Assembly: GCA_024709485.1 (NCBI GenBank)
Contig: JANJWO010000028.1
Location: 1 to 64,000, forward strand
DNA length: 64,000 nt
DNA from: Hydrogenophilaceae bacterium
Lineage (GTDB): Bacteria; Pseudomonadota; Gammaproteobacteria; Burkholderiales; Thiobacillaceae
Direction: 5' to 3'
Part shown: positions 48,310-57,933 of the stretch, one piece after another
Numbering within the stretch: the first letter of the stretch is position 1
Layout of the letters: each line of letters opens with the position of its first letter
Made by a program: the position numbers and the translations under genes
Notes under the pieces: generated by a model
Database searches by the model: none
Told to the model about the DNA's origin: nothing
Seen by the model: only the letters and a program-made list of their open reading frames with translations

Positions 48310-48594
48310 AAGTCCTCGCCTGGAAAGCGGAGCGCCCTGAAGAGGGCGGTTCCCGGATGAATGGGTCCCGGTTGCCCACAGTGCGCATCATGCCGCCCAA
48401 GCCCACAGCGGGGCAGAACTGTGCAAAAGGCCGTGCAGACCGTTCACTTCTACGCTGAACATCTGCTTCTTGGCCGGGAGTGGGCATATCAATCAACTGC
48501 TTAACTTCGGCTTCGGGTCGATACCGGCCAGTGCTATTCGCCAACTTCAAAACGCTTGGCGGGATGACTGCGCCAACGATGCGCCGCCACTGCG
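48310..48594. other. Intergenic stretch without a recognisable gene
   Basis: About 285 bases between acvB and the methyltransferase gene. Short open frames exist on both strands, but none has a ribosome site, a recognisable motif, or the codon bias of the neighbours. Part of it (around 48480-48560) is less GC-rich and could be the remnant of a decayed gene. No hairpin, promoter or repeat I can support was found. Confidence 0.5.
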
Positions 48595-49338
48595 TCAGCG
48601 GCGGCCGACGCGCAGGAACAGCGGCCACATGAGTTTCAAGGGCGTTGCCGCGTCGCCCCACAGGGGCTGCAGTTCTGCCCTGAGAGCGGGCAGCGGATCG
48701 TCGTTTTTCGCCGCGCGGTAGCGCTTCACCGCCGACCAGGTGGATAGATAATCCAGCAGCCGCGGCAGGTCCCATTGCACCTCGATGCGGAAGGCCGGGG
48801 CGGGGATCGCTTCGAACGGAAACGCCAGCGAGCGGTAGCCGTCGTCGATCCACTGGCGCTCCGGCGGCCACCAGGGGCCGATGGTTGCGCTGTAGAAATG
48901 CTGGAAGATCGCGTCCATCTCGCCGGGCAAATCGAGACGGCCGTAGCCCCACAGCGCCAGCACGCCGCCGGGCTTCAGCACGCGCCGCGCCTCGTCGAAA
49001 AATTTTGGCAGATCGAACCAGTGCGCGGCCTGCGCCACGGTGACGAGGTCGACGCTGCGGTCCTGCAGTCCGCTGGCCTCGGCCGGGGCCACGCGAAAAA
49101 TCACATTGCCGGGGCCGTCGGCATGCGCGATCTGCTCGGCGCTGGCGTCGGTGGCGACGACCTGGGTGAAATGCGGCGCGAGGCCAATCGCGGCCTGGCC
49201 GCTGCCGGTGGCGCAATCCCAGGCTGCCTCGTGTTCTTTGCACAGGCTTGCCAGCCAGGCAAAGAGTTCTGCGGGATAAGTCGGGCGGAACTCGGCGTAG
49301 CGCGCCGCGACAGCGGAGAAGTGATCCTGGAAAGTCAT
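48595..49338 (-). CDS. Class I SAM-dependent methyltransferase
   Basis: A 247-residue cytoplasmic methyltransferase of the type-11 group. Motif I is WDCATGSGQAAIGLAPHFTQVVATDAS (residues 40-66), followed by EASGLQDRSVDLVTVAQAAHWFDLPKFFDEARRVLKPGGVLALWGYG, the motif II-III region. The substrate cannot be told from sequence. Similar proteins are common in many bacteria and fungi and include trans-aconitate- and juvenile-hormone-type enzymes. Its ATG overlaps the ribD stop, making it the last gene of the glyA-nrdR-ribD-linked run. Confidence 0.9.
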   Translation of the reverse strand: MTFQDHFSAVAARYAEFRPTYPAELFAWLASLCKEHEAAWDCATGSGQAAIGLAPHFTQVVATDASAEQIAHADGPGNVIFRVAPAEASGLQDRSVDLVTVAQAAHWFDLPKFFDEARRVLKPGGVLALWGYGRLDLPGEMDAIFQHFYSATIGPWWPPERQWIDDGYRSLAFPFEAIPAPAFRIEVQWDLPRLLDYLSTWSAVKRYRAAKNDDPLPALRAELQPLWGDAATPLKLMWPLFLRVGRR

Positions 49339-50423
49339 TTGCGCCAGGTGAGGCGCAAGTCGCCGCCCAGCATGCGCTGGTCCGTAAGTTTCCAGCTGAG
49401 GCGCTGCTGCATGGAGGCGGGCTCATTGAGATCGAACAGCGGCCTGGCCGCGGTCCCCAGCAAACAGGGCGCGAGGTACTGCACCCATTCGTCCGCGAGT
49501 CCGGCGGCGATGAGCGCGCCGTTCAGGCGCGGACCGGCTTCGGTCATCAGCTCGTTGACGCCTTTCTGCGCCAGGCGCGAGAGCAGGGCATGCAGGTCGA
49601 CCTTGCCGTCGCTGCCCGGCAGGCAGAGGATTTCCGCGCCGGCGGCTTCCAGCGCCGCGGCTTTTTTCGCATCCGGCGCGGCGCAGGCGACGAGGGTTTT
49701 CGCGCCTTGCAGGATCGCGGCATCGGGCGGCGTGCGCAGGCTGGAATCGACGATCACCTTCACCGGCTGGCGCGCCGTGTCGACGCCGCGCACGTTCAGT
49801 TGCGGGTTGTCGGCCAGCACCGTCCCGATGCCGGTGAGGATGGCGCAGGAACGCGCGCGCAGCCGGTGCACGTCGGCGCGCGCCGCGTCGCCGGTGATCC
49901 ATTTCGATTCGCCGGAAGACAGCGCGGTCCGGCCGTCGAGCGAGGACGCGGTCTTGATGCGCAGCAGCGGATGGCCGTAGACCATGCGCTTGAAAAAGCC
50001 GGCATTGAGTGCGCGCGCCTCCGGCTCCAGCAGTCCGCACTGGGCTTCGATGCCGGCGGCCTTGATGCGGGCGAGACCCTGGCCGGAAACATTGGGGTTG
50101 GGGTCTTGCGCCGCGGCGACGACCCTGGCCACGCCGGCGCCGATCAGCGCATCGGCGCAGGGCGGGGTGCGTCCGTGGTGCGCGCAGGGCTCCAGGCTGA
50201 CGTAAGCGGTGGCGCCCTGCGCAGCCATGCCGGCCTGCAGCAGCGCGTGGATTTCCGCGTGCGGCTCGCCGGCTTTCTGGTGCCAGCCTTCGCCGATGAT
50301 TTTCCCGTTTTTCACGATGACGCAGCCGACGCGCGGGTTGGGCGAAGTGCTGTAGAGGCCGCGCGCCGCGAGTTGCAGGGCGCGCGCCATGTGGAGGTGG
50401 TCTTCGGGGGTGAAGCCGCTCAC
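49335..50423 (-). CDS. ribD: Riboflavin biosynthesis bifunctional deaminase/reductase RibD
   Basis: Two-domain enzyme of 362 residues for the second and third steps of riboflavin synthesis. The N-terminal cytidine deaminase-like domain has the zinc site [11 protein letters not shown] and [11 protein letters not shown] (residues 55-87). The C-terminal reductase domain has [38 protein letters not shown], and the late [12 protein letters not shown] and PCLLGT segments. The start is GTG, overlapping the nrdR stop (GTGA). Gene order nrdR-ribD is standard in betaproteobacteria. Confidence 0.97.
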   Translation of the reverse strand: MSGFTPEDHLHMARALQLAARGLYSTSPNPRVGCVIVKNGKIIGEGWHQKAGEPHAEIHALLQAGMAAQGATAYVSLEPCAHHGRTPPCADALIGAGVARVVAAAQDPNPNVSGQGLARIKAAGIEAQCGLLEPEARALNAGFFKRMVYGHPLLRIKTASSLDGRTALSSGESKWITGDAARADVHRLRARSCAILTGIGTVLADNPQLNVRGVDTARQPVKVIVDSSLRTPPDAAILQGAKTLVACAAPDAKKAAALEAAGAEILCLPGSDGKVDLHALLSRLAQKGVNELMTEAGPRLNGALIAAGLADEWVQYLAPCLLGTAARPLFDLNEPASMQQRLSWKLTDQRMLGGDLRLTWRK

Positions 50424-50902
50424 TTGAACAGATCGTCCACGCCCGGCGCCGGCGTCTTTTCCAGGTCCTGCAGCACGTCGCGGAAGTCCTCGGTGTCCTG
50501 GAAGCTCTTGTAGACCGAGGCGAAGCGGATGTAGGCCACCTTGTCCAGGCGCTTCAATTCATTCATCACCAGTTCGCCCAGCTGGCGCGAAGGGATTTCG
50601 CGCTCGCCCAGCGCCAGCAGCTTCTGGCGGATGCGCTGGACGGCTTCGTCCACCAGTTCGGTCGGCACCGGCCGCTTGTGCAGGGCGCGGCGGAAACCTT
50701 CGTGCAGCTTGGCCTCGGAAAATTCCTCGCGCGTGCCGTTGCTTTTCACGATCAGCGGCATGCGGATGTCGGCGGTCTCGAAGGTGGTGAAGCGCTTTTC
50801 GCATTCCGGACAGCGCCGGCGGCGGCGGATGCTGTCGCCGGATTCATTCACCCGCGAGTCGATGACCTGGGTGTCGGGATGGCCGCAGAAGGGGCATTTC
50901 AT
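50420..50902 (-). CDS. nrdR: Transcriptional repressor NrdR
   Basis: Zinc-finger/ATP-cone repressor of ribonucleotide reductase operons, 160 residues. The zinc ribbon is [40 protein letters not shown] (residues 3-42), followed by an ATP-cone ([33 protein letters not shown]) that senses dATP/ATP. It would be expected to act on nrd promoters. A clear NrdR box was not seen upstream of nrdD in this window, though the search was by eye. It lies downstream of glyA across a repetitive hairpin. Confidence 0.97.
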   Translation of the reverse strand: MKCPFCGHPDTQVIDSRVNESGDSIRRRRRCPECEKRFTTFETADIRMPLIVKSNGTREEFSEAKLHEGFRRALHKRPVPTELVDEAVQRIRQKLLALGEREIPSRQLGELVMNELKRLDKVAYIRFASVYKSFQDTEDFRDVLQDLEKTPAPGVDDLFK

Positions 50903-50906
50903 GGGA

Positions 50907-50986
50907 GCGTGAGGCGTGAAGCGTGAAGCGTGAGGCGTGCAGGGGCGGGGATTTCCGCCTCACGCCTCACGCCTATCGCCTCACGC
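50907..50986 (-). repeat. Short tandem repeats in inverted arrays between glyA and nrdR
   Basis: The right side has repeated CGCCTCACG units (50956-50986) and the left side has GCGTGAGGCGTGAAGCGTGA-type units (50907-50939). The two sides are complementary, so the transcript can fold into a long, register-shiftable hairpin about 15 bases apart at the loop. The glyA stop codon lies inside the first array. Such arrays vary in copy number between strains. Confidence 0.7.
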
Positions 50987-52231
50987 ATTTCCATACACCG
51001 GAAACTTCGCCGCCAGCTTCGCCGCCTCGCCCTTAACCCGCGCGATCACGGCTTCGTCATTGGGCGCGTCGAGCACGTCGGCGATGAGGTTGGCGAGCTG
51101 TTCGGCTTCGATTTCCTTGAAGCCGCGCGTGGTCATGGCCGGGGTGCCGATGCGGATGCCGCTGGTGACCATGGGCTTCTGCGGATCGTTGGGGATGGCG
51201 TTCTTGTTCACCGTGATGTGGGCGCGGCCGAGCAGCGCCTCGGCGTCCTTGCCGGTGAGGTTCTTGGCGCGCAGGTCGACCAGGAACACGTGGCTTTCGG
51301 TGCGGCCGGAGACGATGCGCAGGCCGCGCTCCTGCAGCACCTTGCACATGACGATGGCGTTGGCGCAGACCTGTTCCTGATAGTGCTTGAATTCCTTGCT
51401 GGCGGCTTCCTTGAAGGCCACGGCCTTGCCGGCGATGACGTGCTCGAGCGGGCCGCCCTGCAAGCCGGGGAAGATGGCGGAGTTGATCGCTTTCTCGTGC
51501 TCGGCCTTCATCAGCACGATGCCGCCGCGCGGTCCGCGCAGGGTCTTGTGCGTGGTGGAGGTGACGATGTCGGCGTGCGGCACCGGGTTGGGATAGACGC
51601 CCGCGGCGACGAGGCCGGCGTAATGCGCCATGTCGACCATGAAAATGGCGCCGATTTCCTTGGCGATTTTGGCGAAGCGCTCGAAGTCGATGCGCAAGGC
51701 ATAGGCGGAGGCGCCGGCGATGATGAGTTTCGGCTTGTGCTCGCGCGCCTTGGCTTCCATGGCGTCGTAGTCGATTTCTTCCTTGTCGTTGAGACCATAG
51801 GCCACGACGTTGAACCACTTGCCCGACATGTTGAGCGCCATGCCGTGGGTGAGGTGGCCGCCTTCGGCGAGGCTCATGCCCATGATGGTGTCGCCGGGCT
51901 TCAAGAAGGCCATGAACACGGCCTGGTTCGCCTGCGAACCGGAGTTGGGCTGGACGTTGGCGGCTTCCGCGCCGAACAGCGCCTTCACGCGATCGATGGC
52001 CAGCTGCTCGACGATGTCCACGTTCTCGCAGCCGCCGTAGTAGCGCTTGCCGGGATAGCCCTCGGCGTACTTGTTGGTGAGCTGCGAACCCTGGGCTTCC
52101 ATGACCGCCGGGCTGGTGTAGTTCTCCGAGGCGATCAGTTCGATGTGCTCTTCCTGGCGCTTGTTCTCGTTCTGAATGGCGGCCCACAGCTCGGGGTCGG
52201 TGAGGGCAAGGGTTTGCTGGCGGGAAAACAT
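50981..52231 (-). CDS. glyA: Serine hydroxymethyltransferase GlyA
   Basis: PLP enzyme of 416 residues converting serine and tetrahydrofolate to glycine and methylene-tetrahydrofolate. Clear signatures are [39 protein letters not shown] and the PLP-lysine region [17 protein letters not shown], with Lys near residue 229. The ATG at 52231 follows AGGTC at a usual distance and gives the family start [15 protein letters not shown]; the frame continues 18 codons upstream. Length and ending are normal. Confidence 0.98.
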   Translation of the reverse strand: MFSRQQTLALTDPELWAAIQNENKRQEEHIELIASENYTSPAVMEAQGSQLTNKYAEGYPGKRYYGGCENVDIVEQLAIDRVKALFGAEAANVQPNSGSQANQAVFMAFLKPGDTIMGMSLAEGGHLTHGMALNMSGKWFNVVAYGLNDKEEIDYDAMEAKAREHKPKLIIAGASAYALRIDFERFAKIAKEIGAIFMVDMAHYAGLVAAGVYPNPVPHADIVTSTTHKTLRGPRGGIVLMKAEHEKAINSAIFPGLQGGPLEHVIAGKAVAFKEAASKEFKHYQEQVCANAIVMCKVLQERGLRIVSGRTESHVFLVDLRAKNLTGKDAEALLGRAHITVNKNAIPNDPQKPMVTSGIRIGTPAMTTRGFKEIEAEQLANLIADVLDAPNDEAVIARVKGEAAKLAAKFPVYGNA

Positions 52232-52332
52232 GGGATTTCGGACCTGAGGGATTTGCTGAAAGGTCAATTCTATCAAGCCGGGCACGCGAAATTAATCCCG
52301 CGGCGGTAACCCTATGCGCAAGGCAGGAATAC

Positions 52333-52393
52333 TTGACTTATTTGCTCGGGAATATATATTAGAAATCGCTGTAACGCTTATCTATTGATAAGC
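52333..52393 (+). promoter_or_regulatory. Promoter with downstream dyad before the 52428 gene
   Basis: TTGACT (52333-52338) and TATATT (52355-52360) are 16 bases apart, a good sigma-70 match. About 15 bases downstream lies a perfect dyad GCTTATC-TATT-GATAAGC (52376-52393). A dyad just after the start of transcription suits a repressor, or a leader hairpin. Its N4 spacing is CRP/FNR-like, but the sequence is not the FNR box. Confidence 0.65.
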
Positions 52394-52427
52394 AGGTTTT
52401 ATCCTTAATTTTGACAGGAGAGCAAAC

Positions 52428-52883
52428 ATGAGCGGACTGATTCCCGGCTTCAACGCAGATGGCATCGTGACCATCAATCGCGTCATTCTCAAGCCCGAGT
52501 ACACGGTGGATGACTTGCAGGAGCGCGTGGCCTTCCTGTGCGAAAACGTCAAGACCTACCATTCCGACACCGGCTTCGTCGGCGGCTTCGTCGCGCTCAA
52601 CTCGGGCATGGTGTCGAACGAGGGCTCCACCATCGGCCAGGCCGTCAAAAGCCCGCTGGCCGGCAAGGAAGCGCTGATCGTGACCTTCTGGCAGTCCTAC
52701 GAGCAGCATGAGCAATCGCACCGCTCGGAAACCTTCCAGCCGCTGTTCAAGCGCGCGCTCGAACTGTGCGAGAACGGCAACGAGGAAATCGCCTACTCCA
52801 TGCTGTGGAGCGGCAAGGCCTACAGCCCGGACGAGGCGGCCGAAGCCAGGGCCGTGAAGCAGAAGTACTCCCAGGCGGCGTAA
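52428..52883 (+). CDS. Small soluble protein of unknown function, possibly a dimeric alpha/beta-barrel protein
   Basis: A 151-residue cytoplasmic protein beginning MSGLIPGFNADGIVTINRVILKPEYT. The section EALIVTFWQSYEQHEQSHRSETFQPLFKRALE has the strand-helix pattern of antibiotic-biosynthesis-monooxygenase-like (ABM) proteins, where a WxSxExxxxHxxS-type loop lines a ligand or haem pocket. This is a fold guess only; I do not recognise the family. CAGGAGAG precedes the ATG. Its promoter, dyad and downstream terminator show a self-contained, regulated gene, and low complexity is absent. Confidence 0.75.
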   Translation: MSGLIPGFNADGIVTINRVILKPEYTVDDLQERVAFLCENVKTYHSDTGFVGGFVALNSGMVSNEGSTIGQAVKSPLAGKEALIVTFWQSYEQHEQSHRSETFQPLFKRALELCENGNEEIAYSMLWSGKAYSPDEAAEARAVKQKYSQAA

Positions 52884-52892
52884 GCGCTTGAA

Positions 52893-53000
52893 CGGCCATC
52901 GCGAGGCCGTAGGCCGTGGCGGTCCGCTTGCGCAAGGCCAGGCCGGGTTTGAGCGGATTGCCGCGCCGGCTTCGCCACCTCGCAATGGCGGCCGCTGAAT
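52893..53000. repeat. Diverged REP-like inverted doublet
   Basis: GCCATCGCGAGGCCGTAGGC then CGTGGCGGTCCGCTTG (about 52900-52935) is mirrored by GAGCGGATTGCCGCGCC then GGCTTCGCCACCTCGCAATGGC (about 52958-52996). Reading the second unit in reverse gives GCCATTGCGAGGTGGCGAAG then CGGCGCGGCAATCCGC. This is related to the 38.1 kb unit CGTCATTGCGAGG...GGTGGCAATCC. Confidence 0.7.
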
Positions 53001-53021
53001 AAATGCGGCCAACTCGATCCC

Positions 53022-53046
53022 AAGGGCGGCGCCAGCCGCCCTTTTT
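53022..53046 (+). terminator. Intrinsic terminator
   Basis: AAGGGCGGC and GCCGCCCTT form a perfect nine-pair stem with loop GCCA, followed directly by further T residues (TTTTT, 53042-53046). It ends the 52428 gene before the TRAP gene. Confidence 0.92.
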
Positions 53047-53057
53047 GTTGGCGCCCG

Positions 53058-53090
53058 TATAATTCTCCCCAAACAAATGGGGGGAGAACG
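53058..53090 (+). promoter_or_regulatory. -10 box and hairpin masking the ribosome site of the TRAP gene
   Basis: TATAAT (53058-53063) is a perfect -10 hexamer without an evident -35. Immediately after it TTCTCCCC (53063-53070) pairs with GGGGAGAA (53081-53088) across a ten-base loop. The right arm is the ribosome-binding site, five bases before the ATG. If transcription starts at the usual distance (around 53070) only part of the left arm would be in the RNA, so read-through or another start is needed for full masking. Confidence 0.55.
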
Positions 53091-54167
53091 ATGTCCAGAC
53101 GAGACTTCATCAAGGGCGCCGGCGCCGGGCTGTTCGCGGGCGTGCTGCCGGCGGCGAAGGCGGCGGACTTGCCGGAGATCAACTGGCGCCTGGCCTCCAG
53201 CTTCCCCAAAAGCCTCGACACCATCTTCGGGGCGGCTGAAACCCTGGCCAGACATGTGGCCCGCATGACCGGCGGACGTTTCCGGATTCGCGTGTTTCCG
53301 CCGGGGGAGCTGGTGCCGGGACTGCAGGTGCTCGATGCCGTGCAGGCCGGCACGGTCGAGGCCGGACATACCGCCGGCTATTACTATGTCGGCAAGAACA
53401 TGGCCTTTGCCTTCGACACGGCGCTGCCGTTCGGCTTCACGGCGCGTCAGCAGAATGCCTGGATGTATGCCGGCGGCGGGCTGGAATTGCTGCGCGGCCT
53501 GTACGGGGAATACAACATCGTGCAGTTTCCCGGCGGCAATACCGGCGCGCAGATGGGCGGCTGGTTCCGCCGCGAGATCAAGTCATTGTCGGATCTGCGC
53601 GGCCTGAAAATGCGCATTCCCGGCCTCGGTGGCAAGATCATGGCCAGGCTGGGCTGCGTGCCGCAGACCCTGCCCGGCCCCGACATCTATCCGGCGCTGG
53701 AGCGCGGCGCGCTCGACGCCGCCGAATGGGTGGGCCCGTACGACGACGAGAAGCTCGGCTTTCAGCGCATCGCCAAGCACTACTATTACCCCGGCTGGTG
53801 GGAAGGCGGCCCGCAGTTGAGCTTCCTGTTCAACCGCCAGAAATGGAACGCGCTGCCCGAGCCCTATCAGGCCGCGCTGCAGGCCGCCTGCGCCGAGGCC
53901 AACGTGCGCATGCTCGCGGACTACGACGCCAAGAACCCGCCGGCACTGATGCGCCTGGTGCAGCAGGGCGTAAAGCTGCATGCCTATCCCAAGGACGTGA
54001 TGCTCGCCGCGCGCCGCGCCGCGTTCGAAATCTACGCCGACGAGGCCAACAACAACCCGGCCTTCAAAACCCTGTACGACAGCTGGAAGCCGTTTCGCGA
54101 CCTGCAGAACCAGTGGTTCAAGATCGCCGAGGCGCCCTACCAGAACTTCCTGTATTACGTTAAATAG
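53091..54167 (+). CDS. TRAP transporter substrate-binding protein (DctP family), Tat-exported
   Basis: Periplasmic solute receptor of 358 residues. The N terminus MSRRDFIKGAGAGLFAGVLPAAKA is a Tat signal (SRRDFIK). The mature part has the DctP pattern INWRLASSFPKSLDTIFGAAETLARHVARMTGGRFRIRVFPPGE, then LQVLDAVQAGTVEAGHTAGYY and GLKMRIPGLGGKIMARLGCVPQTLPG, as in receptors for alpha-keto or other monocarboxylic acids. The arginine in KMRIP is the expected carboxylate ligand. No membrane TRAP genes (dctQ, dctM) are adjacent, so it is an orphan receptor. Its expression may be set by the hairpin over its ribosome site. Confidence 0.93.
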   Translation: MSRRDFIKGAGAGLFAGVLPAAKAADLPEINWRLASSFPKSLDTIFGAAETLARHVARMTGGRFRIRVFPPGELVPGLQVLDAVQAGTVEAGHTAGYYYVGKNMAFAFDTALPFGFTARQQNAWMYAGGGLELLRGLYGEYNIVQFPGGNTGAQMGGWFRREIKSLSDLRGLKMRIPGLGGKIMARLGCVPQTLPGPDIYPALERGALDAAEWVGPYDDEKLGFQRIAKHYYYPGWWEGGPQLSFLFNRQKWNALPEPYQAALQAACAEANVRMLADYDAKNPPALMRLVQQGVKLHAYPKDVMLAARRAAFEIYADEANNNPAFKTLYDSWKPFRDLQNQWFKIAEAPYQNFLYYVK

Positions 54168-54234
54168 AGGCCGGCCGGCGGGGAATTCAAATCATGAAGT
54201 TCCCTCGTCGCGTATCCCGCGCTGAAAGGCGTTG

Positions 54235-57003
54235 CTAGCCGCGCAATCGGCCCAGCTGCCCGCCGAGCTTTTCCAGCATGGCGGAGAAATCGGCCAGGCG
54301 TTTTTTCTCCTGCTCGACCACGGCGGGCGGAGCCTTGTCGGCGAAGTTGGGATTGGAAAGCTTGGCCCGGCACTTGGCGATTTCGCCCTCGAGGCGCGCG
54401 ATCTCCTTGTTGAGACGCGCGATTTCAGCTTCCTTGTCGATCTCGATTTGCAGCATCAGGCGGCAGTCGCCGACGATGGCCACCGGCGCCTCGCCCGCCG
54501 GCAGTTCCGGCTGGATGTCGACCTGGGCAAGCCTGGCCAAGGCGGCGAGGTAGGGCGTGTAGGGCGCATAACGTGAAGCATCGCCGGCAAGGGCGAGCGG
54601 CACCTTCTCGGCGGGCGAGAGCTTCATCTCGCCGCGCAGGCCGCGCACCGCATCCACCAGCGCCTTGAGTTCCTGCACCTGGGTGGCGGCCTCGGCATCC
54701 TGCATTTTTTCGTCAACGGCCGGGTAGGGCTGCAGCATGATGCTTTCTTCACCATCGCCGGAGAGCGGCCTGTTCGAAGCAGCGCCGGCCAGCGGCGCAA
54801 CCTTCTGCCACAGCTCCTCGGTGATGAAGGGAATGATGGGGTGGGCCAGGCGCAGCGCGGTTTCCAGCACGGAGATCAGGGTGTGGCGGGTGGCGCGCTG
54901 CTGCGCTTCGGTGCCGGTTTGCAATTGCACCTTGGCCAGTTCCACATACCAGTCGCAGTATTCGTCCCAGACGAATTCGTAGATGGCGCGGCTCGCCATG
55001 TCGAAGCGGTAGTCGGCGAAAGCGGACAGCACCGACTGCACCGCCTCGTTCAGCCGGCTCAGGATCCAGCGGTCGGCGAAGGAATGTTCGCGCGCAAGGC
55101 TGGCATCCAGACCGCAGTCCTTGCCCTCGGTGTTCATCAGCACGAAGCGCGTGGCGTTCCACAGCTTGTTGCAGAAATTGCGGTAGCCCTCGCAGCGCTG
55201 CAAATCGAACTTGATGTCACGCCCGTGCGTGGCGAGCGAGGCGAAGGTGAAGCGCACGGCGTCGGTGCCGAAGGCGTTGAAGCCGGCCGGGTAGTCGGCG
55301 CGGGTCTGCTTGGCAATCGACTCCGCCTGCTTGGGGTTCATCAGGCCGGTGGTGCGCTTGGCGATGAGCTCGTCCAGGCTGATGCCGTCGATGAGATCGA
55401 TGGGGTCGATGATGTTGCCCTTGGACTTGCTCATCTTGTTGCCGTGCGCATCGCGCACCAGACCGGTGACGTAGACCTCGCGGAACGGCACCTTGTCCGT
55501 GAAGTGCAGCGACATCATGACCATGCGCGCGACCCAGAAGAAGATGATGTCGAAGCCGGTGACCAGCACCGAGCCGGGCAGGAAGGACTTGAGTTCCGGC
55601 GTCTCGTCCGGCCAGCCCAGGGTGGAGAAGGGCCACAGCGCGGAGGAGAACCAGGTGTCGAGCACGTCCTCGTCCTGTCTCAGCGGCCGGCCGCCGGCCA
55701 TTTTCATCGCCTCGTCTTCATTGCTGGCCACGTAGACAGTGCCGTCCTCGTCGTACCAGGCGGGAATGCGGTGGCCCCACCACAGCTGGCGCGAGATGCA
55801 CCAGTCCTGGATGTTCTCCAGCCACTGGTTGTAGGTGGTGGTCCAGTTCTCCGGCACGAACTTGAGTTCGCCGGATTTGACGACATCGAGGCCGCGCCTG
55901 GCGAGGCCTTGCATGGCCATGAACCACTGGTCGGTGAGCATGGGCTCGATCACGGCATGGGTGCGGTCGCCTCTGGGCACCATGAGCTTGTGCGGCTTGG
56001 CGGCCTTGAGCAGATTCCGATCCTTGAGCTCGGCGAGGATTTTCTCGCGCGCGACATAGCGGTCGAGGCCCTGGTATTCGAGCGGGCCGAGTTCGTTGAT
56101 CTTGGCGTCGAGGGTGAAGATGCTGATGGGCGCGAGCTGGTGGCGCTGGCCCACGGCGTAGTCGTTGAAGTCGTGCGCCGGGGTGATCTTGACCACGCCG
56201 GTGCCGAAGGCCGGATCGACATAGTCGTCGGCGATGACCGGGATGCTGCGCTCGGCGATCGGCAGCCGGACGAGTTTGCCGATGAGGTGACGGTAGCGCT
56301 CGTCCTCCGGATGCACCGCCACGGCGACGTCGCCGAGCAGAGTCTCGGGGCGCGTGGTGGCGACTTCCAGATGCCCGTCCTCGCCCTCGATGGGATAGAG
56401 GATGTGCCACATGAAGCCGTCTTCTTCCTGGCTCACGACTTCGAGGTCGGACACCGCCGTCATCAATACCGGGTCCCAGTTGACCAGGCGCTTGCCGCGG
56501 TAGATCAGGCCTTCCTTGTAGAGTTTGACGAAGACCTCGCTGACCGCGCGCGACAGCCCTTCGTCCATGGTGAAGCGTTCGCGGCTCCAGTCCGGCGAGG
56601 TGCCGAGGCGCCGCATCTGGCGGGTGATGGTGGAGCCGGAATGCTCCTTCCACTCCCAGACTTTTTCCAGGAACTTGTCGCGACCGAGGTCGTGGCGCGA
56701 AATGCCCTTGGCGTCGAGCTGGCGCTCGACCACGATCTGCGTGGCGATGCCGGCATGGTCGGTGCCGGGCTGCCATAAAGTATTGTCGCCCTGCATGCGG
56801 TGCAGACGGATCAGCGCATCCATCAGGGTGTGCTGGAAGGCGTGGCCCATGTGCAGCGTGCCGGTGACGTTGGGCGGCGGCAGCATGATGCAGTAGGCCG
56901 GCTGGTTGGTGTCGCCGGAAGGCTTGAAATAGCCGGCGGATTCCCAGCGGGCATACCAGCGGGATTCGATGTCTTGGGGCTCGAAGGCTTTGGCGAGTTC
57001 CAT
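54235..57003 (-). CDS. valS: Valyl-tRNA synthetase
   Basis: Class I aminoacyl-tRNA synthetase of 922 residues charging tRNA-Val. The HIGH-type motif is HMGH at residues 51-54 ([15 protein letters not shown]), and the KMSKS motif lies in [11 protein letters not shown] near residue 523. An editing domain lies between ([16 protein letters not shown]), and a C-terminal coiled coil ends the protein ([19 protein letters not shown]), typical of ValS. Length is normal. It is followed toward the left by the divergent end of the TRAP gene. Confidence 0.98.
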   Translation of the reverse strand: MELAKAFEPQDIESRWYARWESAGYFKPSGDTNQPAYCIMLPPPNVTGTLHMGHAFQHTLMDALIRLHRMQGDNTLWQPGTDHAGIATQIVVERQLDAKGISRHDLGRDKFLEKVWEWKEHSGSTITRQMRRLGTSPDWSRERFTMDEGLSRAVSEVFVKLYKEGLIYRGKRLVNWDPVLMTAVSDLEVVSQEEDGFMWHILYPIEGEDGHLEVATTRPETLLGDVAVAVHPEDERYRHLIGKLVRLPIAERSIPVIADDYVDPAFGTGVVKITPAHDFNDYAVGQRHQLAPISIFTLDAKINELGPLEYQGLDRYVAREKILAELKDRNLLKAAKPHKLMVPRGDRTHAVIEPMLTDQWFMAMQGLARRGLDVVKSGELKFVPENWTTTYNQWLENIQDWCISRQLWWGHRIPAWYDEDGTVYVASNEDEAMKMAGGRPLRQDEDVLDTWFSSALWPFSTLGWPDETPELKSFLPGSVLVTGFDIIFFWVARMVMMSLHFTDKVPFREVYVTGLVRDAHGNKMSKSKGNIIDPIDLIDGISLDELIAKRTTGLMNPKQAESIAKQTRADYPAGFNAFGTDAVRFTFASLATHGRDIKFDLQRCEGYRNFCNKLWNATRFVLMNTEGKDCGLDASLAREHSFADRWILSRLNEAVQSVLSAFADYRFDMASRAIYEFVWDEYCDWYVELAKVQLQTGTEAQQRATRHTLISVLETALRLAHPIIPFITEELWQKVAPLAGAASNRPLSGDGEESIMLQPYPAVDEKMQDAEAATQVQELKALVDAVRGLRGEMKLSPAEKVPLALAGDASRYAPYTPYLAALARLAQVDIQPELPAGEAPVAIVGDCRLMLQIEIDKEAEIARLNKEIARLEGEIAKCRAKLSNPNFADKAPPAVVEQEKKRLADFSAMLEKLGGQLGRLRG

Positions 57004-57057
57004 GCGGAATAACGGCGGATTCGGAAACCCGCCATTATACCGGCTGGAAGGGCGGGG

Positions 57058-57504
57058 TCAGGGCTTGCCCAGCTGTTCGGCCACGGCCTCGCGCACGATT
57101 TCGCGGATGTGCACGTCCAGCTGTGCGAGCAGTGTGGACAGGCTGTCGTCCAGGCTGTTGCGTATTTCCGCGACGAGGCGGTCGCGCATGAGGGAATTCA
57201 GCCGGGGTTCCAGCTCGCCCATGATCTGTTCCACCAGCGCTCCGGGATCGACGGCGGGCGCTGAAGGCGCGGCCTCGGCCGCAGCCGCGGGTGCCGGGGC
57301 GGGCGCGGGTGCCGGGGCGGGCGCGGGCTCGCCCACCGCAACCACGTCGGTCAGCACCGGCAGCCAGGCGTCTTCCGGCAGCGGCGGCGGGGCGTTCTGC
57401 TCGCTGGCGACCTGCGGTTCCGGCATGGCGGGCGGCGCGGCCTCGGCGGCGCCGTGATGCTTTTTCAGCAGCGCATCCATCTTGTCGAGCAGCGGATCAC
57501 TCAT
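57058..57504 (-). CDS. Hypothetical protein with Ala-Pro repeat, between valS and holC
   Basis: A 148-residue cytoplasmic protein in three parts: a charged helix (residues 1-20, DPLLDKMDALLKKHHG), a proline/alanine-rich middle with an APAPAPAPAPAP run near residue 65, and a helical C terminus (LVEQIMGELEPRLNSLMRDRLVAEIRNSLDDSLSTLLAQLDVHIREIVREAVAEQL). Similar small Ala-Pro proteins (DUF2486-like) occur between holC and valS in betaproteobacteria. Function is unknown; the C-terminal helices suggest oligomerisation. Its ATG directly abuts the holC stop. Confidence 0.82.
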   Translation of the reverse strand: MSDPLLDKMDALLKKHHGAAEAAPPAMPEPQVASEQNAPPPLPEDAWLPVLTDVVAVGEPAPAPAPAPAPAPAAAAEAAPSAPAVDPGALVEQIMGELEPRLNSLMRDRLVAEIRNSLDDSLSTLLAQLDVHIREIVREAVAEQLGKP

Positions 57505-57933
57505 TTATTGTCCCCTGTTGCGCAAATCGTGGTTGAGCAGTTCATAGCCGCGGTCCTTGTAGAAGCGGTAGCGTTGCCTGCCGCGCAGGACATCGTGCTC
57601 ATCCTCGGTGACGATTTCCATCAGGCGCTCGAAGCGGCTGAACACAGGCGGCGGCTCGTCGCCGAGGTTGATCAGCACATCCGCGCTGGGCAGCGCATCG
57701 GCGTCGCTTCCGATGATGACCGGGGTGGCTGCGGCCAAGGGGCTGCTGTCGCGGCAGTGCGGGATGAAGGACAGCGCGGGCTGCGTCCACAGCAGGCGGT
57801 CGATGCCGGCCGCCACGGCCTCATCCGGGGCATAGACCAGCACGTTCAGTTTCTGCCCCCACGCCTTGGCCACCAGCTGGCGCGCGATGGCGAGCTTGTC
57901 GGGCGCATGGGTGTAAAAACTGATCGACGTCAT
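57505..57933 (-). CDS. holC: DNA polymerase III chi subunit HolC
   Basis: Chi subunit of 142 residues that links the polymerase III clamp loader to single-strand DNA-binding protein. Family features are ISFYTHAPDKLAIARQLVAKAWGQKLNVLVYAPDEAVAAGIDRLLWTQPALSFIPHCR and the late DEPPPVFSRFERLMEIV then YRFYKDRGYELLNHDL. The ATG at 57933 overlaps the pepA stop (ATGA), the usual pepA-holC coupling. The frame is open upstream inside pepA, but only this start gives the HolC N terminus. Confidence 0.95.
   Translation of the reverse strand: MTSISFYTHAPDKLAIARQLVAKAWGQKLNVLVYAPDEAVAAGIDRLLWTQPALSFIPHCRDSSPLAAATPVIIGSDADALPSADVLINLGDEPPPVFSRFERLMEIVTEDEHDVLRGRQRYRFYKDRGYELLNHDLRNRGQ

Noticed and set aside
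50907-50986. A CRISPR-like array
   Set aside because: The units are about 8-9 bases with no unique spacers, and they form one inverted array; no cas genes are present.
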